Assembly (NCBI RefSeq): GCF_020741345.1
Contig: NZ_DYZD01000053.1
Span: forward strand, 19,723 to 83,722
Length of the DNA: 64,000 nt
Origin: Nocardiopsis listeri
GTDB lineage: Bacteria > Actinomycetota > Actinomycetes > Streptosporangiales > Streptosporangiaceae
Reading direction: 5' to 3'
Each line of letters starts with the position of its first letter. Position 1 is the stretch's first letter. The translations under genes were made by a program, and so were the position numbers. Below, one piece after another: positions 43,102 to 53,142 of the stretch. The notes under the pieces were generated by a model that saw only the letters and a program-made list of their open reading frames with translations, made no database searches and was not told the origin of the DNA.

Positions 43102-44808
43102 ATGACACGAGCCGTCCTCGGGCGCGCACACGGTCCCTTCGTCGGGCTGCGCCCCTATCTCGCCCGGGACCGCCCGCTCTTCTTCGGCCGAGACGAGGAG
43201 ACCGAAGCGGTGGTGCGGGCCTGGACCGGGCATCGCCTCACGGTGCTGCACGGCGACAGTGGCGTCGGCAAGACCTCCTTGGTGCGGGCCGGTGCGGCCC
43301 CCGCCCTGGCCGACCAGGGGCACACGGTGCTGCCCACCGGGGACCTGTGCTTCGACCCCGTTTTCCCCTCCGCGGTGCTGCCCGCCCAAAACCCCTACAC
43401 CCGGGCCCTATTGGCGGTGTGGAGCCCGGAGGAGTTCCCCACCCACGTCCCGGGCACCTCGCTCGTCGACTTCCTGCGCGCCCGAACCGGAACCGACCGC
43501 TACGGCCGTTCCCGCCCGGTGTTCGCCGTAGTGGACCAGACCGAACTCCTCCTGCGTCGCTCGCCCGTACCCGAGCGGTGGCGCAAGGACTTCCTGGAGG
43601 AACTCTTCGGGGCCCTGGAAGTCCGTGAGGACCTGCGTCTGCTGGTGACCGTGCGCAGCGGCCACCTCGACGAAATGCGCCGACTCGTCGACAAGCGCGA
43701 GGTCGAACACGCGGAGGTCGCGCTGGGACCCTTCGCCCCGGACACCGCCCGGTCCGTTGTGGCGGGCTGCCTGGCCACGGTGGGATCACGCATCGGGCCG
43801 GTGGAACCCGGGCGACTGGTGGAGGAGACGCGCACCGTTCGTACCCCCGACGGGCGCCCCGACCACCGCACCAGGAACGTCGAGCCGGCGCTCGTACAGT
43901 TACTGGGGCTCACCCTGTGGGAGGAGACGGCCGAGGAACAGACCACCCTCGTCCCCGAAGACGACACCGAGATCGACCGCGCCCTCACCGAACGTCTGGC
44001 CGGGCTCCTGGAGGAGTCGGCGGCCGAACATCTGGTCCCACCCGATGTCCCACAGTCCTGGCTGCGCCGACTCGTGGTCTCCGGGGATCGAGGACCGACC
44101 GGGCCCTCGCCCCTCGACCCCAACGGCCCCCTGACCCCCGGGATCGTCCACACGTTGGAGGACCGTCGACTGGTCACCACCCATACCGAGGGCACCACCT
44201 GGGTCCTGCGCCATCCTCGTCTCGCCCGCCCCCTCATGGGCCTGGCCATGTCTCCCTACGCTCGCCAGATGCGCGCCTGGGGTGAGGGGGAGCGGCTGAG
44301 TGTGGCGATCGGGGCGCGCACCCGAGGGGAATTCGTTCTGGCCGCCGAACACTCCGCGCAGGCCCTGCGGTCCCGACCCGCACCCGGCCCAGGGGCTCAC
44401 GCTCTTTTCACCACCCTGTCGGCCGACCTGGCCTTCGAACGGGGCGAGGTTCGGGCCGCGGCCGAGTACTACGCCGAGGCGGCCCGAATCCGGGAGTCCG
44501 TCGGCGAGGGCGCGGCGGTGCTCCGCCTTCTGGTGGCCGAGGCGCGCAGCCGGCTCCTTTGCGGTGAACGCGCGAGCGCCCTGACCCTGATCTCCGCGAT
44601 CACCGGCCGTATACACGGAGACCCCAGTCTGCGGGCGGGTATCGGCCAGGTGCTCTGGCTGGCGGGACAGCCGGAGGCCGCCCTGGACGAGTTGGAGGGC
44701 GCCTTGCGGGGCGGAGGTGGTGTCTCCGAGGCACGGCGCACACGCGAGGAGATCCGAGACGTCGAGGCCAAGGAACGAACCCCCCTGCAACACAGATGGA
44801 GAGGGTGA
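43102..44808 (+). CDS. STAND NTPase (nSTAND1-like) with TPR-like C terminus
   Basis: 568 residues. FVGLRPYLARDRPLFFGRDE is the nSTAND1 entry motif, followed by Walker A LHGDSGVGKTSLVRAG and Walker B PVFAVVDQTELLL, then VTVRSGHLDEM (sensor). The C-terminal 150 residues form TPR-like pairs (AEHSAQALRSRPAP, VRAAAEYYAEAARIR, AGQPEAALDELEGALRG). The ATG at 43102 has GGGAGCCG upstream. It follows the precursor by 252 bp on the same strand and is separated by 3 bp from the coiled-coil gene. No effector domain is visible. A regulatory role in the FXS system is inferred from position only. Confidence 0.85.
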   Translation: MTRAVLGRAHGPFVGLRPYLARDRPLFFGRDEETEAVVRAWTGHRLTVLHGDSGVGKTSLVRAGAAPALADQGHTVLPTGDLCFDPVFPSAVLPAQNPYTRALLAVWSPEEFPTHVPGTSLVDFLRARTGTDRYGRSRPVFAVVDQTELLLRRSPVPERWRKDFLEELFGALEVREDLRLLVTVRSGHLDEMRRLVDKREVEHAEVALGPFAPDTARSVVAGCLATVGSRIGPVEPGRLVEETRTVRTPDGRPDHRTRNVEPALVQLLGLTLWEETAEEQTTLVPEDDTEIDRALTERLAGLLEESAAEHLVPPDVPQSWLRRLVVSGDRGPTGPSPLDPNGPLTPGIVHTLEDRRLVTTHTEGTTWVLRHPRLARPLMGLAMSPYARQMRAWGEGERLSVAIGARTRGEFVLAAEHSAQALRSRPAPGPGAHALFTTLSADLAFERGEVRAAAEYYAEAARIRESVGEGAAVLRLLVAEARSRLLCGERASALTLISAITGRIHGDPSLRAGIGQVLWLAGQPEAALDELEGALRGGGGVSEARRTREEIRDVEAKERTPLQHRWRG

Positions 44809-44811
44809 GCA

Positions 44812-45381
44812 GTGGATCCGACCGTTCTGGTGGCGCTGATCACCGGTGTGGTGACGGCGACCAGCACCCTGGGGGCCACGGCCCTGGCCGCCTGGCGTGC
44901 CGAGACGGTGGAGCGATGGCGAGCCGAGCACAATCTGATGTTGGAGCGGGAAAGACGGGCGAACGAACGCGAACGCTCCCGCGTTCGGCAGGTCCGGCAA
45001 CGCCTGGAGGACGTTCGCCACGGGGTCCACCGGCTCGACCAGAGCATGCGGCAGATCGGTGCGCTGCGCAGACTCGGACCTCCGGGGGAGGGCGGAAACG
45101 ACCTGGCCGAGGAGGTGCGCGAGTGCCGAGGACACCTGTACGAGGCGGTGATCGCCGTCGAACGTGTACGCGACCTGCTACCGACCAGCGAGCAGGGGGC
45201 GGTCGACAGACTCAGGGACGCGGTGGATCGGACGCTGGGCCACGTCCAGGTACGGCCGGATCCGGGCGGGGGAGCGGAGCCGGTTCACCGCGAACTGATG
45301 GAGGGGCTTCGGGAACTCGCGGAGGTGTTCGGGCGGGGCGGGCACGACCTGGTACCCGCCGCGCCTGAGGAACCAGCGTGA
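44812..45381 (+). CDS. Membrane-anchored coiled-coil protein
   Basis: 189 residues from GTG 44812, with GAGAGGGTGAGCA upstream and 3 bp after the STAND gene, so a two-gene operon. One N-terminal helix (VLVALITGVVTATSTLGATA) is followed by a charged heptad region (MLERERRANERERSRVRQVR and on to about residue 95) and a helical C-terminal half. Proteins of this shape occur widely in actinomycetes; no family function is known to me. It may tether or sense for the STAND protein (inference). Its last 170 bp overlap the convergent MFS gene. Confidence 0.75.
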   Translation: MDPTVLVALITGVVTATSTLGATALAAWRAETVERWRAEHNLMLERERRANERERSRVRQVRQRLEDVRHGVHRLDQSMRQIGALRRLGPPGEGGNDLAEEVRECRGHLYEAVIAVERVRDLLPTSEQGAVDRLRDAVDRTLGHVQVRPDPGGGAEPVHRELMEGLRELAEVFGRGGHDLVPAAPEEPA

Positions 45382-46630
45382 CGGTCAACGCGACGGCCCC
45401 GGCGATGGCCACCACCAGGAGCAGGGTGGTGGGCACGCCCAGGTGCTCCAATGTGTAACCCCCCGCCAACAGCCCCAGGGGCAGGGCGGCACCGGTGAGG
45501 AACCGCAGGGTTCCGGTGAGCCGGCCCAGCATCCGGGAGGGGACGTGGGCGGTGTGGTAGGTGGTCACGGTGACGTTCATGTGCGCGCCGACGAACCCGA
45601 TCCCGCCCCAGATCAGCGGCAGGACCACCGCCGTCCAGCCGGGGCCGGCCCGGTCGGCGCTCAGCAGTACCACGGTCAGCAGCAGCCACGCCCACGTGCA
45701 CGCCCGCACCATGCGGGCAGGATCCAGCCGACGGACCAGGTACGGGGCGGCGATGGCGCCGAGAAGGCCGCCCGCCCCGGTGGCGGCCAGCACCAGCCCC
45801 AGAACGAAGGGTGAGATGCCCTCTTGGCTGGTCATCAACATGATCACCAGCCACACCACCTGGAACAGGGCGTTGGTGACCGTGCACACCACCAGTGAGA
45901 GCAGGAGGAAACGGTCACCGCGCACCAGGACGAATCCCCCGGCGAGTTCGCGGGCCAACCCGGCGACCCTGGATCCGCGTCGGTGATCCCGGTGGTCTCG
46001 CGTCGGGGCGCTGCGTCGGCGCATGGGGGGAAGGAGCAGCGTGGCCCACAACGACAGCAGGCACACCAGGACGTCGAACAACGCGGGTAGCCCATGCGCC
46101 AGCCCGTACAGGGCCCCGCCCAAAGGACGCCCGAGCATCTGGGTGGCGTCGTTGCGAGCCTCGTTCTTGGCGGCGGCCCCGGCCAACTCCTCGTGAGGGA
46201 CAAGACGGGGGACGGCGGCCGCGCCCGCGGTGGAGTGCAGGGTTCCGCACACCCCGTGCAGGGCCGAGGCGAGGGCGAGGATCGCCACGGGGGCGTCCAG
46301 TACCAGGACGGGGACGACGAACAGCGCCACGCACAGGATGCGACCGAGGAGGCCGACGACCATGACGCTGCGGGGATCGTGTCGGTCGACCACCAACCCG
46401 ACCGGGATGTGCAGCAGGGTCCGTGGAACCATCCCCGCCGCCGCGATCCATCCGGCCAGGGAGGGGGAGCCCGTGTGGAACAGAGCCAAGAGCGGGATGG
46501 CCAACCCGAACGTCATGGTGCCGAGGCCGGACAGGGCCACTCCGCTCCACAACAGGGCGAAATGGTGACGCCAACCGGCGCCCGCCCGTGGCGGAACGGT
46601 CTCCCCATTGAGTTGGTCTGTGCTGGACAT
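45212..46630 (-). CDS. MFS transporter
   Basis: 472 residues with 10-12 membrane helices. Features of MFS exporters are visible: the loop motif GLVVDRHDPRSVMVVGLLGR between helices 2 and 3, a charged central loop (PPMRRRSAPTRDHRDHRRGS) and GLLAGGYTLEHLGVPTTLLL. It is close to the enterobactin-exporter/MFS_3-like group. The ATG at 46630 fits the first helix; the C-terminal 50 residues are proline/arginine-rich and overlap the coiled-coil gene antisense. Export of a peptide product from the FXS locus is possible, but the gene is on the other strand. Confidence 0.85.
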   Translation of the reverse strand: MSSTDQLNGETVPPRAGAGWRHHFALLWSGVALSGLGTMTFGLAIPLLALFHTGSPSLAGWIAAAGMVPRTLLHIPVGLVVDRHDPRSVMVVGLLGRILCVALFVVPVLVLDAPVAILALASALHGVCGTLHSTAGAAAVPRLVPHEELAGAAAKNEARNDATQMLGRPLGGALYGLAHGLPALFDVLVCLLSLWATLLLPPMRRRSAPTRDHRDHRRGSRVAGLARELAGGFVLVRGDRFLLLSLVVCTVTNALFQVVWLVIMLMTSQEGISPFVLGLVLAATGAGGLLGAIAAPYLVRRLDPARMVRACTWAWLLLTVVLLSADRAGPGWTAVVLPLIWGGIGFVGAHMNVTVTTYHTAHVPSRMLGRLTGTLRFLTGAALPLGLLAGGYTLEHLGVPTTLLLVVAIAGAVALTVTLVPQARRVPGRARPARTPPRVPEAPPSVRGEPAPLPRPDPAVPGRGPASDPPRP

Positions 46631-46969
46631 CGCTATCCGTGCCGGTGGTTGAACGGTGTGGCCCAAAAGGTCCGAAAAGGACGTTCAGGTGATAAACGCA
46701 AATTCGGAACGTGCTGTGTGGTCGGGCCTGTGGTGCCCCGGTCGCGTGATCGACGCCGTTCTCCAAGACAGCGATCATCGTAGCGGGAAAGAATTCACCT
46801 TGCCCGTGGTTGTAGAACGTGTGGCGCCGAGTGGCAAGGGGGGAATCGTGATGTGTCGACTTTTTCCCGCGTTTTTGATTCAGTTCGGTCCGAACGTGGA
46901 TTCGGTCGGTTGACCTCAACGAGGGTCGAGGTCCTAGCCTCGTCCGGTGAACCGAAATGAAGGAGAGAC
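46631..46969. other. Intergenic region between the MFS and PPOX genes
   Basis: A 339-bp divergent promoter region with lower GC than its surroundings. No ORF with a ribosome site or recognisable domain was found. Confidence 0.45.
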
Positions 46970-47419
46970 GTGACCGGCGAGGACAGCCCGAACCCGGCCC
47001 CCACCCCCCGAGGCGTCCTGCGACGCTTGGCGGGCGACCGCAACGTCTGGCTGTGCAGCCTGCGCGCGGACGGTTCGCCGCACCTGGTGCCCGTGTGGTT
47101 CGTCCACCTGCGCGAACGCTGGTGGATCGGGGCCTCGACGCACTCGGTCAAAGTCCGCAACGCGCTGCGCGACCCCAGGGTGAGTCTGGCTCTGGAGGAT
47201 GGCGACCACCCCGTCGTGGCCCAGGGCCTGGCGACCGTGCGTGAGGACTTCCCCGACGACGTGCTCGCCGCCTTCGAGGACCGCTACGGCTGGGATCCCC
47301 GCACGCCCTATGGATCCGACCCACACCGTTCCCTGTTGGAGATCGGCGTCACCCGTTGGCTGATGGCCGGGGCCGCCCCCGAGAGCACTCCGTCCGGGAC
47401 GGCGCCGGGCACCTCCTGA
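46970..47419 (+). CDS. PPOX-class split-barrel flavin/F420-type protein
   Basis: 149 residues from GTG 46970, directly after AGGAGAGAC. NVWLCSLRADGSPHLVPVWF then VHLRERWWIGASTHSVKVRN and LEDGDHPVVAQGLATV are the signature strands of the pyridoxamine-5'-phosphate-oxidase-like split barrel. Members of this branch bind FMN, F420 or biliverdin and reduce various small molecules. The last 20 residues are disordered (ESTPSGTAPGTS). Cofactor and substrate cannot be told from this sequence. Confidence 0.85.
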   Translation: MTGEDSPNPAPTPRGVLRRLAGDRNVWLCSLRADGSPHLVPVWFVHLRERWWIGASTHSVKVRNALRDPRVSLALEDGDHPVVAQGLATVREDFPDDVLAAFEDRYGWDPRTPYGSDPHRSLLEIGVTRWLMAGAAPESTPSGTAPGTS

Positions 47420-47465
47420 ACTCCGACAGGCCCCTGCCGAACCCGGATTCGAATCCGGATCGGGT

Positions 47466-48573
47466 TCACGCGGTCACGTCGTGCACGACACGGTGGGCCT
47501 CGGTCGGATCGGGCGCCTCCCACCTGTGGACCAGGCGCCGCATCGCGGCGGTCGGAACAGGGGCCGACCGCCGCGCCATCCGATCCCGCAGGACCCGGGG
47601 CGGGGCCTCCAACGCCATGATCTCCACCCGTGCCCGGTAGTCCGCGGCCAAGCCCACGGACCGGTCGCGAAGGTCACGCGAGACGTGTGTGGCGTTCCAT
47701 ACGAAGGAACGTCCGGCGCGCAGGTGCTCACGGGCGCGTTCGGCGGCCGCCGCGGCGACCGGGCGCTGGTCGGCGGTGGCCGCGATCCCCAGCTCGGCGC
47801 GCAACGCGTCCAGACTCACCACGGGCAGATCGGGGCGGTGTTCTCCGATCCAGTGGTCCTTGCCCACACCGGGCAACCCCGACATCACCGTGACGGTGAG
47901 CCGCGTGTCGTCGTGGGCGGCGTAGTCGGGGTCGCGGTCGGGCTTGCGGAAGAACCAGAACCGGGCGTGGTCGGAGGGGAAGTCGCGAGGACCGTCCAGA
48001 CAACGCTGCTCGGCGCAGTACTCGGTGTACAGGTCGATGTTCTCCAGCACCTCGGCGGTGTCCTCGCAACGCCGGCCCAAGATGTCGGCGGTGGCCAACA
48101 GCGCCAGGTCGTCGTTGCGCGCGGTGAGGCTCACCCGGAACGCGGTCTTGCGCGGGTCGGGGCGTTCCAGGGCCCAGAACGGCAGCTGGTGGTGGCGTAC
48201 CAGGGACGCCACGTGCTCGCGTCGGTCGATCGGAGCCCCCACCTCCCACAGGATGCGACGCGCCATGAGGTCGCCCCGGCGCGAGTGCCCGTGTGCGGTG
48301 ACGCGTCCCTCCTCGTCCCGCCGCGTGCACACGGGTTTGGCCACGTCGTGCAAGAGCACCGCGGTGAACAGGAGAACCCGTTCCGACTCCGGCCTGGCCC
48401 TCCATGCGGGCAGCTCGGCCAGTGCCTCGCACGCCATTCGGGTGTGCACCTCCACATCGCCCTCGGCGTGGTGCACGGGATCCTGTTCGACCCCGGCCAG
48501 GTCGCGCACCCACCCGAAAGCCTCCCGTACGGTGCTCCAATCCAGATCCCAGTGCGGGGGAGCGGGGCACAGG

Positions 48574-48590
<17 letters not shown>
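47466..48590 (-). CDS. HD-Pnk-type RNA/DNA end-healing enzyme
   Basis: 374 residues. The N-terminal HD domain (LLHDVAKPVCTRRDEEG, with earlier H residues in VHTRM) corresponds to a 2',3'-phosphoesterase. The C-terminal kinase has P-loop MSGLPGVGKDHWIGEHRPDL, VVSLDALRAELGI, the helix RSFVWNATHVSRDLRDR and an arginine-rich lid (RVLRDRMARRSAPVPT). This matches the HD-Pnk family, which trims 3' ends and phosphorylates 5' ends of broken RNA or DNA before ligation. It overlaps the RNA ligase gene by 17 bp, so the two form a repair operon. Confidence 0.88.
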
Positions 48591-49359
<769 letters not shown>

Positions 49360-49451
49360 AGAGAGGTTCTACCGGCGCCGCTCTCCCAAGAGCCACCGGT
49401 TTTCCCCGGACCGGTACTCGACCGGTCCGGAACCCGGTCTGGCCGAGGGGC

Positions 49452-50735
49452 TCAGCGGGTGACACCGCTGCGGGTGCCCAGGGACGCGGCATCGGCGGCG
49501 GCCCTGCCCTCGTACCATCCGTCGGGGTCGGCCGGGCCTCGCACCCGCGAGGTGGTCAACGCACCGAACGCCTCGTCCATGGCGGCCTCCACCGCGGCCT
49601 CCCGCGCGGCGAACATCGGAACCAGGTCGGTGCCGGTCTCGACGCCGACCGCCTCCTCGGCCGCCCGCGCGGACTCGGTGAGCCGTTCCCCGACCCGCAC
49701 GGCGAACGCCGCCATGAACGAGGCCCGGTAGTCCTTGCGCGCCCCGCGCCCGGACCTGTCCCGAGCCGATCCGCTCACCCGCATGGCCTTCTCCGCCTGC
49801 ACCAACAACGACGTATAGAGCAGGTCCACCGCCTCCACGTCGCCGGGGAAACCCATCACGGTACTCAGCCCCAGTTCGCGGTGCCACACGGCCCGACAGT
49901 GGTTGGCCTCGGCCACCTCGTTGAGCAGCACGGCACGGTGCTCGTCGTAAGGGGAGTCGACCGGAAGCCTGCGCGCGGAGGCGGCGTCCGGCTCCTCGGG
50001 GTCGGCCTCCACCAGGGCCAGATCGATGCTGTGTCGGGCCATCATCTCCTGGGCGCGGGCGGTCAGCGCCTCGGCCTCCTCGGGGAACTCGGTGGACTCC
50101 GCCTTGGCCAGCAACGCCCGAACCCGCTGCAACCGACCCCGGTCCACGGTCGCCGGGGCCCGGGTACCGGGCCGGAACGTCCCGGGCGGTGGGCCCAGAC
50201 GACGCATGGGTGGAAGGGTGCGCAAGGTCGCCAGCAGCCGCAACACCACCTCGACCGCTTCGAACCGCATCAGCCCGTGCTCGGCGGCCAGGTGGTCCAG
50301 ATGCCGTTCCTCCGACAGGTGGGCGGAGTCCACTCCAAGGGCGCGCACCTGCTCGGTCCACCGCGGGTCCACGGTGGCGAGGGAATGGCGTTCCAGGTCG
50401 ACGGTGACGGCGTCGGCGCACACCGCCGCGGCCAACGCGTCCGCCTCACGCCGAACGTGACGGACGGTCTCGGCGGGTTGCCAACCACGTGCCCAGGCGT
50501 CGGCCACCCCGAACAGCAGGGTGTCGAAGAGCGAGCGCGCGGCCGCCCCCGCCCAGTGCGCGTCCTCCACGTCGGCCAGGCGGGCCGCCGCGAGGTCAAC
50601 CCCGGACCCTTCTCGGTGACCCACGATGGCGTCGACGGCCTGGCCGATCACCTCCATGGGGGTGTCGTCGGGGGAGGGACCGGACCACTCTTGGACGTCC
50701 CGGTCGGTGCCGTGCCGGCGGCCTTTCCTGCCCAC
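49452..50735 (-). CDS. DUF2786-domain protein
   Basis: 427 residues from GTG 50735, seven bases after AGGGAG. The conserved DUF2786 block is LQRVRALLAKAESTEFPEEA followed by EALTARAQEMMARHSIDLAL, at about residues 195-240. The N-terminal part is helical with VEDAHWAGAAARSLFDTLLF. The C-terminal part (YTSLLVQAEKAMRVSGSARD, RKDYRASFMAAFAVRVGERL) also belongs to the family. Related proteins occur in phages and actinomycetes; function is unknown. It precedes the RNA ligase on the same strand by 92 bp but need not be in its operon. Confidence 0.85.
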   Translation of the reverse strand: MGRKGRRHGTDRDVQEWSGPSPDDTPMEVIGQAVDAIVGHREGSGVDLAAARLADVEDAHWAGAAARSLFDTLLFGVADAWARGWQPAETVRHVRREADALAAAVCADAVTVDLERHSLATVDPRWTEQVRALGVDSAHLSEERHLDHLAAEHGLMRFEAVEVVLRLLATLRTLPPMRRLGPPPGTFRPGTRAPATVDRGRLQRVRALLAKAESTEFPEEAEALTARAQEMMARHSIDLALVEADPEEPDAASARRLPVDSPYDEHRAVLLNEVAEANHCRAVWHRELGLSTVMGFPGDVEAVDLLYTSLLVQAEKAMRVSGSARDRSGRGARKDYRASFMAAFAVRVGERLTESARAAEEAVGVETGTDLVPMFAAREAAVEAAMDEAFGALTTSRVRGPADPDGWYEGRAAADAASLGTRSGVTR

Positions 50736-50812
50736 GTGTTCTCCCTGGTCGAAGGGGCCTGAACCGACAGGCCATCCTACCGGCCGGTACAGGTGCGCTT
50801 CGTCCGTGGGTG

Positions 50813-51604
50813 TCAGGGTTTGCGGGCCACGCCTCCGTACTGGGCGGTCTCGCGGATCTCCCCGACCTGGGACGGGTCGGGCCGCCAGTACGGGAGGGAG
50901 ACGACCCCGGGCTCCAACAGTTCCAGCCCTTCGAAGTAGGCCTCGACCTGCTCGGGAGAGCGCAGGTGGATGGTCAGGGCGGCGTTCTGGTTCCACGCGA
51001 CGGCCGAGTCGATGATCTGCTGACTGGTGTCGGTGCTGTCGTTCAGGGCCAGGAAACTTCCCGAGGGCAGCGCGTCCACGTAGGTGCGAACGAGGGCGTA
51101 GAGCTCGTCGTCGGCCGGGTAGTGCACGAGTGTGCCCATGAAGGTCAGCGCGATCGGTTGTGTGAAGTCCAGGTGTTCACGGGCCTGGACCAGCAGGGAG
51201 TCGGGGTCGAGCAGGTCGGCGTCGATGTAGTGGGTGCTGCCCTCGGGAGCGCTGGTGAGCAGGGCGCGCGCGTGGGCCAACACCATGGGGTCGTTGTCCA
51301 CGTAGACGACCTTGGCGTCCGGTGCGACGGTCTGGGCGACCTGGTGGGTGTTATTGGCGGTGGGCAGCCCGGTGCCGACGTCGAGGAACTGGCGGACGCC
51401 CTCTTCCTTGGCCAGGTGGGTGATGGAGCGGATGATGAATTGCCGGTCGGCCCGGGCGATCTCCACGATCTCGGGGAAGGCCTGTTCGATCTGCTGGCCC
51501 AGCTCTCGATCCACCGGGTAGTGGTCCTTGCCCCCGAGCCAGTAGTTCCACACTCGGGCGGAGTGGGGGACGGTGGCGTCGATGGCGGGGGTGGAGTCGG
51601 TCAT
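50813..51604 (-). CDS. SAM-dependent methyltransferase, DUF574 family (paralogue 2)
   Basis: 263 residues, exactly the length of the copy at 2397. VPHSARVWNYWLGGKDHYPV, FLDVGTGLPTANNTHQVAQT, YVDNDPMVLAHARALL and the final YGGVARKP match that copy block by block. Internal substitutions are many, so this is an old duplication. The ATG at 51604 follows GAAGGGAACCC. Substrate unknown. Confidence 0.9.
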   Translation of the reverse strand: MTDSTPAIDATVPHSARVWNYWLGGKDHYPVDRELGQQIEQAFPEIVEIARADRQFIIRSITHLAKEEGVRQFLDVGTGLPTANNTHQVAQTVAPDAKVVYVDNDPMVLAHARALLTSAPEGSTHYIDADLLDPDSLLVQAREHLDFTQPIALTFMGTLVHYPADDELYALVRTYVDALPSGSFLALNDSTDTSQQIIDSAVAWNQNAALTIHLRSPEQVEAYFEGLELLEPGVVSLPYWRPDPSQVGEIRETAQYGGVARKP

Positions 51605-51748
51605 GGGTTCCCTTCACGGTGGGCCGCCGTGGCGGCGGGGCAGCCGTATTCTCCCTCTGGGAAAGCGAATTCCACAAGGTCGAAAGCCTTACCCCATCGG
51701 GCTTTGCGACTTATCGCAGGTGACTCCGGAGCGGTGAACACAGAAAAG

Positions 51749-51788
51749 GGGGGCACCGGCACGTTCGAGCCGACGTGCCGGTGCCCCC
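51749..51788. terminator. Strong hairpin between lipoprotein hydrolase and methyltransferase
   Basis: A perfect 16-bp inverted repeat (GGGGGCACCGGCACGT) with an 8-nt loop, 21 bp past the stop of the lipoprotein hydrolase gene on the minus strand. Confidence 0.85.
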
Positions 51789-51809
51789 ACCGACCTGCGG
51801 AGAAGGGCC

Positions 51810-52979
51810 TCACTCTTCCGGGCCCACCTCGACCAGTTCGGGGTGGACGCTCTGCGGGTCGTCCAGGATCGGTTGCTCGCCGCCACGCAGGTGGTGGTCG
51901 AAGAACCCGGTGGAGTAATCGCGTGTCAGTCGCACACCGTGCTCGGGCTCCAGATCACCGAACTGTGCCCTCCACTGCTCCGGGGTGAGCAGGTCGCGCA
52001 GGCCCGACCGGTCCATGATCACGCCCCTGTCCAGTGCGTTGGAGTGGCCCGAGTCGGTGACGCGGATCCACTGCCGCCAACCGGTCAGACCCTCCCAACG
52101 CTCCTCCCACCCCTCCCAGGAGTTGCCCTGGTCGTTGGTGAGCAGCGCCAGAGGCCGGTCGATCTCACCTCCCAACTGGGAGCCGTAGTAAGGCCCGTCC
52201 AGGTTGATCCCGGCGGCCACCCGATCCTCGTCTAACAGGCTCTGGGCGACCGCGCTGCCACCCCAGGAGTGACCGACCATGCCCACGGCCTTGGTGTCCA
52301 GGGATGGAGACCATTCCAGTGCCTGGCCGTTTTCCAGCTCGTCGAGCAGGAAGGAGACGTCGGCGGCGCGGGTGCGAGCGCCCAGTTCCCAGTCCTGGGC
52401 CAGGCAGCCGGTGCACTCCTCGACCAGCCCGTCGGGGAACTCCACCGGGGCGGCCTCGTGCCGGTGGTCGATCCCCGCCACCGCGAATCCGTGCGAGGCC
52501 AACTCCGTGGCGAGCGAGGACGCCCACACCCTGGAGAGCCCGGCACCGGGGGAGAACAGCACCAGCGGCAGACCGGCCTCGCCGATGGGGGCGGTTCCCG
52601 GCGAGGTGTGCGTGTCCACCTGGATGAGCGACTCGGCGGGAAGGTCGTCCAGTTCGAGTTCGGCCAGTGTCGCCTCGGCCTCCGCCTCGGTCAGATAGGG
52701 CGCCCGCTCTCCGGTGTCGGCCTCGGTCGGGTACCACATCGTCACCATGAGTTCCCGGTCGCCGCCGACCCACGGATCCTCGCGTTCATCGTCCACCAGG
52801 TGGAATCGAGTGCCGCCCACCGCGTACTCGCCGGTGGGTCGGGGCAGAGCCACCCGGGGAGGCGTCGGGTGCTCTTCCTCGGCGCCGGTCAGTGCGGCGT
52901 CCTCCACGCCGCAGGCGGTCACGGTGACCAGGCAGAGCGCCCCGGCCAGGGCGCCGATCGTTCGTAGGGGGAGTGGCAT
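51810..52979 (-). CDS. Lipoprotein alpha/beta hydrolase, PAF-acetylhydrolase-like
   Basis: 389 residues. The N terminus has a lipoprotein signal with lipobox VTAC (LCLVTVTACGVED). GHSWGGSAVAQSL is the nucleophile elbow, preceded by FSPGAGLSRVWASSLATELA and GFAVAGIDHRHEA, and followed by a DSGHSN motif for the catalytic His. This order is that of PAF-acetylhydrolase-like esterases. It should sit on the outer face of the membrane. Substrate is unknown. A strong terminator follows. Confidence 0.87.
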   Translation of the reverse strand: MPLPLRTIGALAGALCLVTVTACGVEDAALTGAEEEHPTPPRVALPRPTGEYAVGGTRFHLVDDEREDPWVGGDRELMVTMWYPTEADTGERAPYLTEAEAEATLAELELDDLPAESLIQVDTHTSPGTAPIGEAGLPLVLFSPGAGLSRVWASSLATELASHGFAVAGIDHRHEAAPVEFPDGLVEECTGCLAQDWELGARTRAADVSFLLDELENGQALEWSPSLDTKAVGMVGHSWGGSAVAQSLLDEDRVAAGINLDGPYYGSQLGGEIDRPLALLTNDQGNSWEGWEERWEGLTGWRQWIRVTDSGHSNALDRGVIMDRSGLRDLLTPEQWRAQFGDLEPEHGVRLTRDYSTGFFDHHLRGGEQPILDDPQSVHPELVEVGPEE

Positions 52980-53069
52980 GCGATCCGTCCCTCGTGTCGA
53001 CTCCGTTTCCCGTCAACGCTAGGGATTCGGAGCCGCTCCGCACGAGAGGGCAGGCCGGAGAAGCGGTCG

Positions 53070-53105
53070 AGGGCGTGCCTCACCCACCGAGGTAAGGCAC
53101 GCCCT
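53070..53105 (-). terminator. Terminator of the lut operon
   Basis: AGGGCGTGCCT and AGGCACGCCCT form a perfect 11-bp stem with a 14-nt loop, 37 bp after the lutC stop. Confidence 0.8.
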
Positions 53106-53142
53106 ACCCTGGCCGCCCACACCTGCGATGATCGGGCCGCTC

